Source: Maniola hyperantus (taxonomy: Eukaryota; Arthropoda; Insecta; Lepidoptera; Nymphalidae). Taken from it: DNA of 64,000 nucleotides. The notes below the pieces were generated by a model. The model searched no databases. It saw only the letters and a program-made list of their open reading frames with translations, and was not told the origin of the DNA. Shown here piece after piece: positions 45,076 to 55,254 of the stretch; the first letter of the stretch is position 1, and each line of letters opens with the position of its first letter. The position numbers and the translations under genes were made by a program. The stretch lies in the NCBI RefSeq assembly GCF_902806685.2, contig NC_048556.1, forward strand, positions 5,518,001-5,582,000. The letters are read 5' to 3'.

Positions 45076-45782
45076 ACCCATTTGTTAATGATTTCGATTA
45101 GACAGCAGGATGGTTAAAACTGTTCAAACCAACATTGGTAATCAGGCACCAAATAAATTTAATCTTTGATAGCCTAGAAGCCTTAATCTAGGCCCTAGAT
45201 TAAGGAATAGGTGCATCGTAATTAATAGGCATAGCACACAGATGACACCGGTACTTATGATTTTTTGTCACAAATCAATTAAATAATGGGGCCAGAGGTT
45301 TATAGATAGCTGGAAATCTTAAATCAAATAAATCGGTCCTAGTCAAGGATTTCCTTAACATGTTAGCACTTAGCTCGTTTTGATATACATGTTTCAATGC
45401 ATTTAAATTAATTCAATATCAAAGTACAAGAATAAAGTGTGTCTTTAAGGCTGATACCATCTACATTAAGTCCCTCAGCTTCATACATAATATTTTATTT
45501 TATTACCATAATATATATGCATGATATTAATGGACTTCATGATTCTATGGGACGTCTCATAGCCATCTTACGACGCTTGCTGTCCGTTCCTACATTTTCA
45601 TATTATATTTTATATTATATTAAATTAGGGTTGCCTTTAAATATTTTCTTTCAGGATACTATTATTACATATCACCGCTTAAAATCGTGTTCGATTTCCG
45701 GCATTTTGTATTTTGTACAAATTATTGTTGGAAGTACTTAGAATACTCCGCTGTTAACAGTAAGTAATAAAATAATATATGA
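45076..45782. other. No gene supported
   Basis: A 100-codon AT-rich plus frame (45439-45741) is hydrophobic and has no motif; not called. Small inverted agccttaatctaggccctag at ~45178. Confidence 0.3.
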
Positions 45783-46095
45783 GCTGTGATAGCCTAGTGG
45801 TTAGGACGTCCGCCTTCTAATCGGAGGTCGGGGGTTCGATCCCGGGCACGCACCTCTAACTTTTCGGAGTTATGTGCGTTTTAATTAATTAAATATCATT
45901 TGCTTTAACGGTGAAGGAAAACATCGTGAGGAAACCTGCATGCCTGAGAGTTCTCCATAATGGTCTCAAAGGTGTGTGAAGTCTACCAATCCGCACATGG
46001 CCAGCGTGGTAGACTATGGCCAAAAACCCTTCTCACTCTGAGTGGAGACCCGCGCTCTGTAGTGAGCCGGTGATGGGTTGATCATGATGATGATA
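45783..46095 (+). mobile_element. tRNA-derived SINE (Metulj-like), best copy
   Basis: ctgtgatagcctagtggtta (A box), cgggggttcgatcccgggca (B box), acctctaacttttcggagtt, cgtgaggaaacctgcatgcc, ccagcgtggtagactatggc, and a gatcatgatgatgat tail. The cleanest example in the window. Confidence 0.9.
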
Positions 46096-46944
46096 AAGAA
46101 TAAAATAAAATTAAGAAAATCACCACGAGTCAAAGTAATAAAACTTCGATTACAAATTGTGCTGGAGTTCAAGCAGGGTTCAAGACAAAAACCATTTTTA
46201 TACAAACAGTAGGTACCTACATGTAGGTTAAGATCACATTGTATAATATAAAATGTTAGTAGTCAAGCAAATCTCTCTTAAACGAATGTCATTTCAATTA
46301 ATTTTCTTCTTGATGCTATAATACTTAGCGTGTACGCAACAAAGATTCGTATCATATTATCATCTCAGATCAATGATCATACATGTTTAATATGCTCTTG
46401 CATTACTTTAACCTCTAATTCCCTTTCCAACTCACTTTTACAATATGGATTCTAAATCAAAAATTTCTCAAGAAAACGGGACTCGACAAGGTAACCTTGT
46501 GAGTTGTGACTTGTGAGCAAGGTATAGAAACTTTTTTGATTAAGTTCCTACTCGTGCGTCGACGTTCAACAAGCGTGTAACCGCAAAATGTGGCAACCCT
46601 CATTCAACGTCTCAACGTTCTATTTTTAAACACCAAAGAAACAATGGCCATATTTGAATAGAGCCAGCTCAGTATATTCAATCAACAATGCTTTGTGCTA
46701 CAAAGGGGATTATAACCTAATCAGATTAATTTAAACCCTATTATTTTGCTGATTAGACTGAAATTCAATTGCTGGAAAATTAAGCAACGTATAACAGAGT
46801 ATCTGTTCTCTGTTAGTAGAACTATAATGAAGAGACAGTTTAATAGTTGGAGGTAAATTAAAAAAACAAGTCAGGGAAAGCCATTCAGATGTCCTCGCTT
46901 CTTTTTGACGCCTAATGTTCTTATGACTGTTAAAAAACAATAGA
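46096..46944. other. No gene seen
   Basis: AT-rich; the long minus frame that starts at 47039 enters here but comes from a repeat at its N-terminus. Confidence 0.3.
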
Positions 46945-47037
46945 ATCGAGAAAAGGATGGTACGGTTGGGCCTTTGCTTGCTCGACTTGGCGGTGGCACT
47001 ACCGTGCCACCAGATGAGGCAGCCTTTTAAAAACTCC
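46945..47037 (-). repeat. Interspersed repeat with ggcacggtagtgccaccg stem
   Basis: On the minus strand: aaggctgcctcatctggtgg, then cacggtagtgccaccgccaa, then gtcgagcaagcaaaggccc. I recall this motif from lepidopteran LINE-like repeats, but the class is uncertain. The 102-codon minus frame (46731-47039) begins in it and is not called. Confidence 0.45.
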
Positions 47038-47038
47038 A

Positions 47039-47200
47039 TCTAAGTATACTAATATTATAAAGAGGTAAAGTTTGTAAGTTTGTTTGTAGGGGGTAATCTC
47101 TGGAACTACTGAACCAATTTTAAAAATTCTTTCACCAGTAGAGTAGAATGCTACATTATTCCTGAGTAACATTTAGCGACAGCAACAGCGACTTTATAAT
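47039..47200 (+). mobile_element. Helitron-like family E, 5' part
   Basis: A|TCTAAGTATACTAATATTAT, aaagaggtaaagtttg, tttgtttgtaggggg, ctgaaccaattttaaaaatt, attattcctgagtaac. The 5' end closely resembles family A. The 3' part is missing. Confidence 0.65.
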
Positions 47201-47203
47201 TGA

Positions 47204-47378
47204 CTAGCAACCCACCCCGGCTTCGCACGGTTAGCTTATTACAATTTTCGTAGGCATCTCTAATTTATGTTTTGAAATAAATTATAGCCTATGTCACTCA
47301 GGAATAATGTAGCTTTCTCCTGGTAAAAGAGTTTTCTAAATCGGTTCAGTATTTTCAGAGATTACTTCTTACAAAAGT
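47204..47378 (-). mobile_element. Helitron-like family E, 3' part
   Basis: A|CTAGCAACCCACCCCGGCTT at the left: on the minus strand the end is GCGAAGCCGGGGTGGGTTGCTAG|T, with a CCC/GGG stem. Opposite in orientation to the adjoining copy, a near head-to-tail inversion of the same family. Confidence 0.65.
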
Positions 47379-47617
47379 AGTGTACCTAATCGTTGTCTCC
47401 GTTGACTCCGGTGTCCTAAAGTTACCTTTTTTCTTTTTACATTTTTCAAACTTATTGACGTTGGTGTCGATTTTCCGTATCACTAACAAAACAGTTACTA
47501 ATACAAGTGGAACGACAATTATCACGGCCGTGAGCCCAAATGTATGTAGTTCCTTAATTGGAACGCGACAATTTGTTACAGGCAATCGGATGCAGAAGTA
47601 GGACGTTTGCGTTGAGC
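47355..47617 (-). CDS. Possible exon with one membrane span, low support
   Basis: On the minus strand a frame open from ~47617 reads GSTQTSYFCIRLPVTNCRVP, then a hydrophobic span (LTAVIIVVPLVLVTVLLVI), then a basic K-rich stretch (about 47405-47440), as expected for a stop-transfer and cytoplasmic tail. There is no ATG; TTAG| at 47618 could be an acceptor but lacks a pyrimidine tract. The last ~8 codons lie in a family E repeat, so the stop is not native. It may be a lone exon, a pseudogene or chance; the opposite strand is also open. Confidence 0.25.
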
Positions 47618-47695
47618 CTAATAATCCTTTTTATTGTTTCGCACCCATAAAGTTACAGTTAGTTAGTGGTTTGTGGTTACAACACACAACACGCA

Positions 47696-47846
47696 TACAG
47701 TGCGACAAGGCTCTCTTGGCACTTTAATGACATTGACAGACGGGGGGGCGCCGTTGTTGCTCATTCTAACATAAACAAAGGAGACACTTGACGGCAACGT
47801 TAGTGCCGATTATCGCCACGCGCCAAGATAGCTTTGTCGCACTGTA
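47696..47846. mobile_element. MITE with TACAGTGCGAC ends
   Basis: tacagtgcgacaaggctctc then ttggca at the left pairs with cgccaagatagctttgtcgc then actgta at the right (2-3 mismatches over 26 bases). TA at both edges fits a Tc1/mariner-type TA duplication. The middle has a GC-rich ggggggcgccg. Confidence 0.75.
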
Positions 47847-48154
47847 CCTACACTTTTCTTTATTAATTCGGTATTCGACAACTAGTCAAAAAAGTACCGT
47901 TTTATTAAACGTCAAAACGCACACTTAGTACCTTTGCGATATTTTTTGAAATACTGGAATGTGACTTCACATCATAATGACGTACTTTTATAGTTTAATC
48001 GATAATTTAAAAAGGTTATTACACTTAAAACTAACAAAGGAAGTGGATTTTACGTATTTTGGAAGACTCTCTATTTAATAAATTATTTTTGATTTAAGAA
48101 GTCAAATACCCAAAATTGTGTCACCGAGTTGGTAACCTTGTTTTCCGAGGTGGA
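47847..48154. other. No gene seen
   Basis: AT-rich interval between two MITEs. Confidence 0.3.
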
Positions 48155-48307
48155 GCCGATTCTCTTGTACACAATCTCTAAACTAAACTAAATTAGCCGG
48201 TCTAAATCTAGTGCCATCCTTTTCCGCAAGCAACGTTATGAAAGGGATAGAAATAGATTTAGACGTGTCATTGTAGTTTAGTTTAGAGTTTGTGTACAAC
48301 GGAATAA
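48155..48307. mobile_element. MITE with ttgtacacaatctctaaact ends, second copy
   Basis: gccgattctcttgtacacaa then tctctaaactaaact at the left; gtttagtttagagtttgtgt then acaa at the right. Opposite orientation to 11781-11938, judged from the position of the ccgcaagc/gcttgcgg centre. Confidence 0.75.
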
Positions 48308-48394
48308 GTCACCAGTTTGAACAAAGTTTGGAGATGCATTAAGATTTTTACTGTAGTCAACTACTTATAATATTATCGGAAAAAGTTACACACG

Positions 48395-48530
48395 GGTAGC
48401 TTATTACAATTTTCGTAGGTTCTAATTTTTGAAATAAAGTAGGCTACCATGTCACTTAGGAATAATGAAGCTTTTTCTTGGTGAATGAATTTTTAAAATT
48501 AGTTCAACGGATTTTTAAAATCGGTTCAAT
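48395..48530 (-). repeat. Helitron-like family E fragment
   Basis: gggtagcttattacaatttt, cgtaggttc, aggaataatgaagctttttc, aaatcggttcaatag; matches 47220-47360 but lacks both ends. A 25-base internal duplication (tttttaaaat.) is present. Confidence 0.55.
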
Positions 48531-48537
48531 AGTGCAA

Positions 48538-48602
48538 CGGGTGAGATTTGAACCGTCGCTCGACCTGTCCGCTCCTACAACCGTTGAGCTATTGAGGCTT
48601 AA
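48538..48602 (-). repeat. tRNA-like SINE head of a second type
   Basis: On the minus strand: gcctcaatagctcaacggtt (A-box-like TAGCTCAACGG), then gacggttcaaatctcacccg (B-box-like). It differs from the Metulj-type heads. What follows is not recognised, so it is a truncated tRNA-derived element, not a tRNA gene. Confidence 0.55.
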
Positions 48603-48999
48603 TTTAAAAAAATAAGATCTGAATTTCACTGGAGCGATGCTGACGGCAAAAACTAGTTCCATAGCATAGATCTATAAATACTCTTCCATAGATAGATTTT
48701 CACACATGCAAGCTAAAATTTTAAAACCCCATAGCACCTACTTATTACTATAAAATGTATCCCACAGTGCATCTGTGATTACGGCGCAGTAGTAATTGCG
48801 TGCGCGCAATCATATCAGCCCTGAAATTACAGTATTACAAACTGTTATTTGTCGATTAATTTCTGTCCCGATTAGATTCTTCTACACCTGCCGATAATTG
48901 GACTCGTAAAATTGAATTTGTAACAAGCCTTGTATGACTTAGTACTTACTATTAAAAGCTATAGGAATTACGTGTAGGTACTTACCTACTGATGCGTGA
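48603..48999. other. No gene seen
   Basis: AT-rich; a gcgtgcgcgcaatc patch near 48797. Nothing recognised. Confidence 0.3.
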
Positions 49000-49170
49000 G
49001 ATGCGTCTGCGAAAATGTGTCTGTATATTTGTTACCTTTTCATGGCCTATTCATTTAACAGAAACGCAATTTGGTACAGACATAGCTTGTATTCCGGAGA
49101 CAGATATAGGCTACTTTTTATTCAGTAAAATCAAAGACTTTTCATGGGAAAAGTCTTTGATTTTCCACTC
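49000..49170 (+). mobile_element. Helitron-like family A, 5' part, with an inverted duplication
   Basis: gcgaaaatgtgtctgtatat, tttgttaccttttcatggcc, acagacatagcttgtattcc, ggctactttttattcagt. At the aaaatcaaag step it turns back on itself (arms 49127-49142 and 49149-49164, 16 bp exact, 6-base loop) and the normal 3' end is missing. Confidence 0.65.
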
Positions 49171-49270
49171 CTTCACTTTCATTTAACTTTTTGTCAAACA
49201 ACAAAATCTAAATCTAATTTGTTCCTAGGGTTAAGGGTACACAAGTCGTTAGTAAGTATAGACAGGCAGA

Positions 49271-49420
49271 CTACGACAGGTTGAGATGTCAATCGGGGTA
49301 TGAGGCGGGGGTACGCCCCGCACACCCGCACGTCACCCGCGCTCGCCCGCACCGGGTTAGCGCGGGGGATGTGCGGGTGTGTGGGGCGTTCCCTCCCCGA
49401 TTGCCATTTCAACCTGTCGC
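49271..49420. mobile_element. GC-rich foldback MITE, copy 5 (near complete)
   Basis: Outer arms acgacaggttgagatgtcaa / ttgccatttcaacctgtcgc; second arms cgccccgcacacccgcac / gtgcgggtgtgtggggcg; third arms cccgcgct / agcgcggg around a cgcccgcaccgggtt core. The whole 150 bp can fold into one hairpin. Confidence 0.85.
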
Positions 49421-49657
49421 TTAGAAAACCTGCTTACGTAATTTCTTTTAAAGTACTATCTCTTAAGTCCCTTACGAAACTTAGGGCGTGTTAATGGAGC
49501 TTAGTTTGAACCGAATCGATTACCTAATTTGTGCAATAAAAAATTAGACCCATAGAAAACGTATTGCATTGAGATGTTAGATAATAGCAGTTTAGTACAG
49601 ATTGGGTTAGCAAGCCAACGCTTAAATAAGAATTACACGGCCCAGTGCTATTATGAG

Positions 49658-49966
49658 TTACAGCTGAATGTTACGCAAACGAACACCACTGACCTCTACT
49701 AAAACACTGGACATGCAATTGCTGATCTGTTTTTGAAGCAACTTGATTATCACTATTTTGGCGCTGATAGCAGCAATGAGTGTCATGTGAGTGTACTTGG
49801 AGCTAAATGTTAGTGATGAGACATCTGCCAACACCTTGTCAACAGGAGCATTTGACACAAAATGCAAATTTTTATTCACGGTACGCTCGGTGAAGCGCTT
49901 TTGAATTGGAACAGAAATAGCTGTCATTTTGAATGGCACAACTTTTCCAGCGTATCGAATGTCCAT
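49658..49966 (-). CDS. Unrecognised 102-codon ORF with coding-like codon use
   Basis: ATG at 49966 in context GAAATGG; protein begins MDIRYAGKVVPFKMTAISVP and ends VSGVRLRNIQL. Codon choice (GAG, AAG, GTC, CAG, CTG, CGC frequent) looks more like coding DNA than any other long frame here. Stops flank the frame closely on both sides (in-frame TAA six codons upstream), so it would be a complete single-exon small protein. It has one hydrophobic helix-like stretch (about residues 60-80) and no signal peptide. I recognise no family. It could be a small host gene, a retrocopy, or a fragment of a transposon ORF. Confidence 0.35.
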   Translation of the reverse strand: MDIRYAGKVVPFKMTAISVPIQKRFTERTVNKNLHFVSNAPVDKVLADVSSLTFSSKYTHMTLIAAISAKIVIIKLLQKQISNCMSSVLVEVSGVRLRNIQL

Positions 49967-50358
49967 TTCAGTACCGTGCGCTTATAGTTGTGCGTGGCAC
50001 AAATAAAAGAAAGTCTTCTACTTGGCTCTTTTCGACTTGGACTCTGAATTGCTATAAATTTTTCGTACCACCGTTTTTTTGGGATTTTTCGTACAAAACC
50101 CAAAAAAATATTTAAAAAAAGTTTTATGTTAACTTACTTGTATTATTTTAATAAGATCAACTGAAGCAGACCATAATAGAGCTTGCCTATAGTATTTAAA
50201 CATTCACTGTAAATGCATTCACGGACAATGTACGGGCTATCGCGAGATCTTTACAACGCGCTTTAGAGCAGACAATTTGCTGTTGAAATGTTCCGATAGC
50301 AGCCAATACATTAACGCAGCCCGCTCGAACAAAGACTTATTCATTTTCTATCGACCGG
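49967..50358. other. No gene seen
   Basis: Would be the upstream flank of the 49658-49966 frame; no TATA or initiator stands out. Confidence 0.3.
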
Positions 50359-50760
50359 CTAAATGTTATTTGAAACATTACCAATATGTTATTATCATAA
50401 ATGCAATATCTATTGATGTTTCCGTTCTTCTTCGCTTTCTTTTGGGATGCACCTATGCATATCTTATCTAGTTTAAATCCTTGTGTTAGATTGACTGTCA
50501 CCGATCTATGTGATCGCTACCATCTTCAGTTTCTGCACTGATATTTGTTGCCACAAGATATAGCAGGGACTTGCATGCCTGGAATGTCACTGTATTGTAC
50601 GTTAGTACTATTATATTATATTCTGTGGTATTGGCTAGATGTTATTCGAAATATTATTGTATTATTGTCATAAGTATTATTTCTTTATCTTTCTTCTTCT
50701 TCATAATATCTAGGTTCTTAAATTAAGTCCTTGTGTCATTTCGACTCTTGTGATTGCCAA
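50359..50760 (+). repeat. Diverged tandem duplication, ~276 bp period
   Basis: ctaaatgttatttgaaacat, atgttattatcataaat, ttcttcttcgctttct, aaatccttgtgttagattga (50359-50520) recur in order as ctagatgttattcgaaatat, gtattattgtcataagt, tttcttcttcttcataat, taagtccttgtgtcatttcg (50635-50760). Unknown origin. Confidence 0.5.
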
Positions 50761-51170
50761 CTGCCAACAACTTCGATTTCCTTGCTACCGTGACCCAGGT
50801 ACAAGTAGAACTATCATTTAATCACTATTCTGGTATCTGTTTATGGCTCTAGGTAGGAGGACCTACTATCAACTAGCAAGTAACAGCTCGGTTATATATT
50901 GGAAAATGATGGTCGATAACGGGCGCAACAAATTTACAACAATAATCGCGCTAAATAAGCAACTGCATTAATTATTACCAGGAAAGTGGCCACGGCGAAC
51001 ACTCGTTAAATAAAAGTTTATAACGTGCTAATAAACAAAATAAAGGTACAATGGTGGTGAGTTGACCAGACTGACGCGTTTTTACCTACATAACTAGTAA
51101 ACTTTACAAACCTTTACATAATATTATTTAGTTTTTCCGGCAAATTCATACCTTCAGCAGAATAGGTGGG
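50761..51170. other. No gene seen
   Basis: AT-rich; nothing recognised. Confidence 0.3.
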
Positions 51171-51312
51171 TATAGTACGCGACAGGTCAAGATGGCAAAA
51201 GGGGGTATGAGGCGGGGGGTGCACCGCACACCCGAAAGTCAACCACACTCGCCCGCACCGGGTTAGCGCGAGGGTTATGCGGGGCGTTCCCTCCACAATT
51301 GCCATCTCAACC
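51171..51312. mobile_element. GC-rich foldback MITE, copy 6 (right end truncated)
   Basis: tatagtacgcgacaggtcaa at the left; on the right it stops at gccatctcaacc, lacking tgtcgcgtac. The core gcccgcaccgggttagcgcg is intact. Confidence 0.75.
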
Positions 51313-51839
51313 GAATTTATATAAAGTCACGACTTTACCACAAGGACATACTTTTTTGGGGGATAGAGTATCATTTACACACTCAAAAATTTTCACATTA
51401 TTATATGATAATAAAAAAGAGTAAAAGGGATATGAAAACATATTTTTTAGAACTGCTCATAGGTTAGTGACGCTAACACAAAGTTTCAATGTTCAAGTAA
51501 TAAACCAATAAATACTATTCCCGCAATCTCAACTCCTAAATATAAAGTCCCACACCAAGTACCTACGAGAGATATACTATTTCCAGAAGACAACATCAGC
51601 AGCTGGCTTGGATAACGGATGCGAACACAACAATTAATGTTCCCCGCACACGCGACAAGGAACTCATATTATCTAGATTTAAGCGCGTATTGAGTTTGTA
51701 CTGGTGATATTTTACTTCCTCATAGCTATAATACGTTTGAATACAACTGTATAAGATGACGTAGCATCTAAGGGTAATATAAAAATTTTAATACGTACGA
51801 TTATGATATTATGATATGATTTCATGCATTTATTCATAT
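51313..51839. other. No gene seen
   Basis: AT-rich interval before the LINE remnant. Confidence 0.3.
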
Positions 51840-52345
51840 TTTTTGTCCGTTTTCCTCAGTAAAGTTTGTCTGCCAAACTTGCTGGCAAACTCAGCTCTGC
51901 TGTTTGGGTACGCTGTTAGAAAGATTCGACAGGTAACTGACGTGGAAACTGCAAGAATTGTATATTTTGCCTATTTCCACAGTATTATGTCTTACGGAAT
52001 CTTGCTGTGGTGTAAAGCGGCAGATATTGGAAAAAAAATCGAATTATAAAAAAGGGCAATACGTGCCATTTATAATTTAAAACCGCGCGATTCCCTACGA
52101 GAGAAATTTAAGGAAATAGGTATTCTTACAGTAGCTTCTCAATATATTTACAATAATATAATTTTTGTTCGACATAACATTCTCAGCTACTGCTTGCTGG
52201 TTCTTCTCGGTAGGAACGGCATTCCGAGCCAGTGGTAAATTAAACTAGTTGACGATTCAAAAGCACTTGTAAAAGTGAATGAATATATTATTATTATTAT
52301 TATATTGAATAAATATTTTTCTATTCTATTCTATTCTATTTTATT
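51840..52345 (+). pseudogene. Non-LTR retrotransposon RT C-terminal remnant plus 3' UTR
   Basis: The frame from ~51840 reads ..LFGYAVRKIRQVTDVETARI.. then YFAYFHSIMSYGILLWCKAA, a motif typical of Jockey/CR1-group ORF2 just past the RT domain. An in-frame TAA (52047-52049) interrupts what then continues as KRAIRAIYNLKPRDSLREKF and KEIGILTVASQYIYNNIIFV. At ~52190 the frame breaks and the 3' UTR (gcttgctggttcttctcggt, aggaacggcattccgag, aaagcacttgtaaaagtg) follows. It ends in (att)n and (ttcta)n tails (52285-52345). The same 3' UTR occurs at 40065-40195. Confidence 0.8.
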
Positions 52346-53049
52346 ATATTCTATTGATTGGTGAGAAAAAGATGCGAATACTCTAAAATTTAGATGGCAT
52401 CAGAATCAGTACCAATGTGGCTAATTCTGTTGTTCTCAAACTCCAAACGAAAATAATAGCTCTAAATATTTTGTTAATGAAATAATATTAATAATTCCGT
52501 ATTCATAGCTATTTTACTAGCTATAGAGTCTTAGAGAGTGCTATATACGTAACCTTGACCCATATCTAGCCTTAGATTAACTAAATAGCTAACGAAGTAT
52601 TTTTATCATAGCGTTAGTAGCCTTAGTAAGAGAAAAATTTATTCATCAAAGAATGTTAAGAGAGGTACTTAAGAGAAAAGCCGTTTTAAAGAGGCATAAA
52701 GTTTGGCTCTAAACTATCATGCCAAAAGAGTAAAAAATAGATCGGCTAAATGACAAGGTACACATGAGGAGTAACCTGTTGAACAACCACATTCACTTTT
52801 TAACTCTCACACATGAGACAACGTTTTAGATTTGCATAACACGATAATAAAATATTTATGCAAACACTTAATACATTAAATATACACAACAATAATGTGA
52901 TAAATCTGTACAATGCAACCCAAGACTGTTAATGCTGTAGATAATAATGAAGAAAAGCTTGATAAGTCGGTAAGTAGGTACCTTTTGTTACCTTAGGTAG
53001 TTTAGTAAAGCCTTTTACGACTACGAGACATATTTTCACCGTGATCAAT
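52346..53049. other. No gene seen
   Basis: AT-rich; nothing recognised. Confidence 0.3.
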
Positions 53050-53185
53050 AACCTCATCTGGTGACAGAAGGGCTGGCTCATTTTTGAGCAACGGATCAGC
53101 CTGGCTGTCCAGCGTGGAAATGCAGCAAGTATTCTTGGCACCATTCCACGCGGGCATGATTTTGTACTATAGGTAATAATTAGAT
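53050..53185 (+). pseudogene. LINE-type ORF C-terminal remnant
   Basis: The plus frame reads FEQRISLAVQRGNAASILGT followed by IPRGHDFVL and a stop (53084-53170), with an upstream stop in the same frame. This C-terminus recurs in many lepidopteran retrotransposon ORFs, to my recollection. The short 3' flank lacks an obvious poly(A). The opposite-strand frame (52929-53144) is a shadow. Confidence 0.6.
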
Positions 53186-53951
53186 AAGGCTAGCTTTAAG
53201 TTTTATTGTAATATTTTTTTATAGTAGCCTTAATTTTTTGTTACTGGAGGAAAATCTCTTAACATTGTATCACCTTTTAGTGAAGTGATAGAGTAATGAG
53301 GATTTTAGCACATTAACTAGGAATACCCTTGATTCAGTACGAGAGGATCCACTGAATGTAAATGGATTAAATGTCTTATTCGGCCGATTGTATCAGATTT
53401 GTTTGTGTTAGTGTTAAGGAAATTTTTGTACAGAAGACCATGTTATAATGAACTGCATCATCAGCATTTATCAGGTGTATAATATACATAGTCTGTTTTA
53501 TACTTATTTTGATTATAAAACTTTATGGAACTTGAAAGTGTGCTTATTTAATAATAATTTTAAAAATATATATAATTAAGAACTTAAAAAACGCATTACG
53601 ATAATAATAATTGATATTGCAGATTTAATCAACGATATTTTAGTGTATAATATTTTAGTGTATTAAAAATTCAAAAATAAAGTGAAAGTGTAAACAGTTC
53701 ATCTTCACACAACTGTGTTTTGGTTTAAATTATAATTATTGCCAATTTCCACTGCGTACTGTTACTTTCGTTAATAACATAATGTTAATTACCACAAAAT
53801 TGGAGTGTAGGTGCATAATATACCTACGTCTCATTATACAATAACATAAAAGTTAAATGCAATTGTCAGGATGTCAAGATAAACGGTATCCGATTGTCGG
53901 GCGATTTGGAAAGTAGGTATTTCCTTACTTATTTTTTTACAAAATAATGAC
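53186..53951. other. No gene seen
   Basis: AT-rich interval with several tataattaag-like simple stretches. Confidence 0.3.
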
Positions 53952-54020
53952 ATGATAGACTAGCGCTTGGCTGCTACCTGTGGCTACTTACTAGACAATC
54001 ACATCTGATGGAATCTGATA
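53952..54020. repeat. Family G repeat fragment
   Basis: atagactagcgcttggctgc then ctacctgtggctacttact; a diverged copy of 29155 and 61940. Confidence 0.45.
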
Positions 54021-54258
54021 GTTTATGATGGAATGGAATGCACTAACATAAGGCTGGAAACATACCTACTATGCCATTAATATGCACAGGTATGATATGC
54101 CACCGACTTGACGCCACGCGAAACTTGTTGAGAGTTGAGACCAATCATAAATTGCAGGAGCCCTCGCCGATTTTCAAAATCTCCTCCTTTGGGCTCCTGC
54201 AATTCGTATACATATAAATTTTCATGTAAGTAAGTTGAAAAATGACGAACTTTCGTAG

Positions 54259-54470
54259 CAGCATTGCGGGAAAACATTCATTATTACAATCGCAATCGTT
54301 GTGATTGGCTATTGACTTATATATATTACTTCGTATGATTGGCTGAATTTATGGGATTCTTGTTGCAACAATACATTGTAGCCAACATACAGTAACCGAG
54401 CATCAACCAATCAGAGATGATTACGATCGTGACATTGCAGCTGTCATTCTACTGCAATCAAGCCGCTGCT
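54259..54470 (+). repeat. Family H repeat, longest copy
   Basis: caatcgcaatcgttgtgatt, ggctattgacttatatatat, gattcttgttgcaacaatac, accaatcagagatgattacg, gacattgcagctgtcattct. It extends ~100 bases further left than the 18646 copy. Confidence 0.65.
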
Positions 54471-54554
54471 CTCCAGTCGCTGTCAAACTTTGATGCAGCT
54501 AGGAATTCGTCAACTATGAAAAGATTATTCACTTTCTGTAGTCCTAGAACTCAT

Positions 54555-54724
54555 CTATAGCACGCGACAGGTCGACAATCGTCGCAATCGGGGTAGGGAC
54601 GCCCCGCACACCCGCATAGCCCCCGCGCTAACCTGGTGCGGGATAGCGCGGGTGACATGCAGGTGTGCGGGGCGTCCCCCCGCCTCATACCCCGATTGCC
54701 ATCTCGACCTGTCGCGAACTATAC
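54555..54724. mobile_element. GC-rich foldback MITE, copy 7
   Basis: ctatagcacgcgacaggtcg / cgacctgtcgcgaactata ends; inner accccgcacacccgcatagc pairs with gcaggtgtgcggggcgt; core cgctaacctggtgcggg. A cgacaatcgt insertion lies in the left arm. The 103-codon frame starting inside it is not a gene. Confidence 0.8.
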
Positions 54725-55060
54725 ATAGATATAACCAGTGTTTACAGCCTGGTTCACAGTCTATTTAACCCATTGGACGGTGCTCATCTAAAAAGAAAGT
54801 TACACGCCGTTTTAAACAGTGGAATTCACCCAAATTGCAGTTTAATAGCGTTTTACTCTAATTGCACAGATTCATCACAAAACGACAACGAGGGCGCGCC
54901 GCAGTACTTATTATTATCTGTGACAATGACAGCGATTTGGGCGGGAAAGTTGAAACTTTTAGATTTATCTCTATAGACCCGTGGCCTCGACGACAGCGTT
55001 GGGCGGAGCGAGTTGCGGCGGGAGCGGGGCGGGGATACAGTAGCACAGAATATAGACATA
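54725..55060. other. No gene supported; GC-rich, open on both strands
   Basis: Four overlapping frames (54853-55094) span a gtggcctcgacgacagcgtt / gcggagcgagttgcggcggg patch. None shows recognisable domains or splice sites, and the coexistence of open frames on both strands suggests composition rather than coding. Confidence 0.35.
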
Positions 55061-55201
55061 TCAATATACTTATAATAAAACTGTAACAGGTCAAATTCTG
55101 TACATTGAAGATATTTTGAAATTTTTTTTCGAGGGCACTTTATACTGAACCCAAAACTGTAATTTTTTTCATTTTTGTCTGTCTGTCTGTCTGTCTGTCT
55201 A

Positions 55202-55254
<53 letters not shown>

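Noticed and set aside
45783..45855. Possible tRNA gene (A and B boxes present)
   Set aside because: It is the head of a SINE with a full retroposon body and several sister copies; it lacks a complete cloverleaf and acceptor stem.
46731..47039. 102-codon minus frame
   Set aside because: Its first ~30 codons come from an interspersed repeat with a ggcacggtagtgcc stem; the rest has no recognisable feature.
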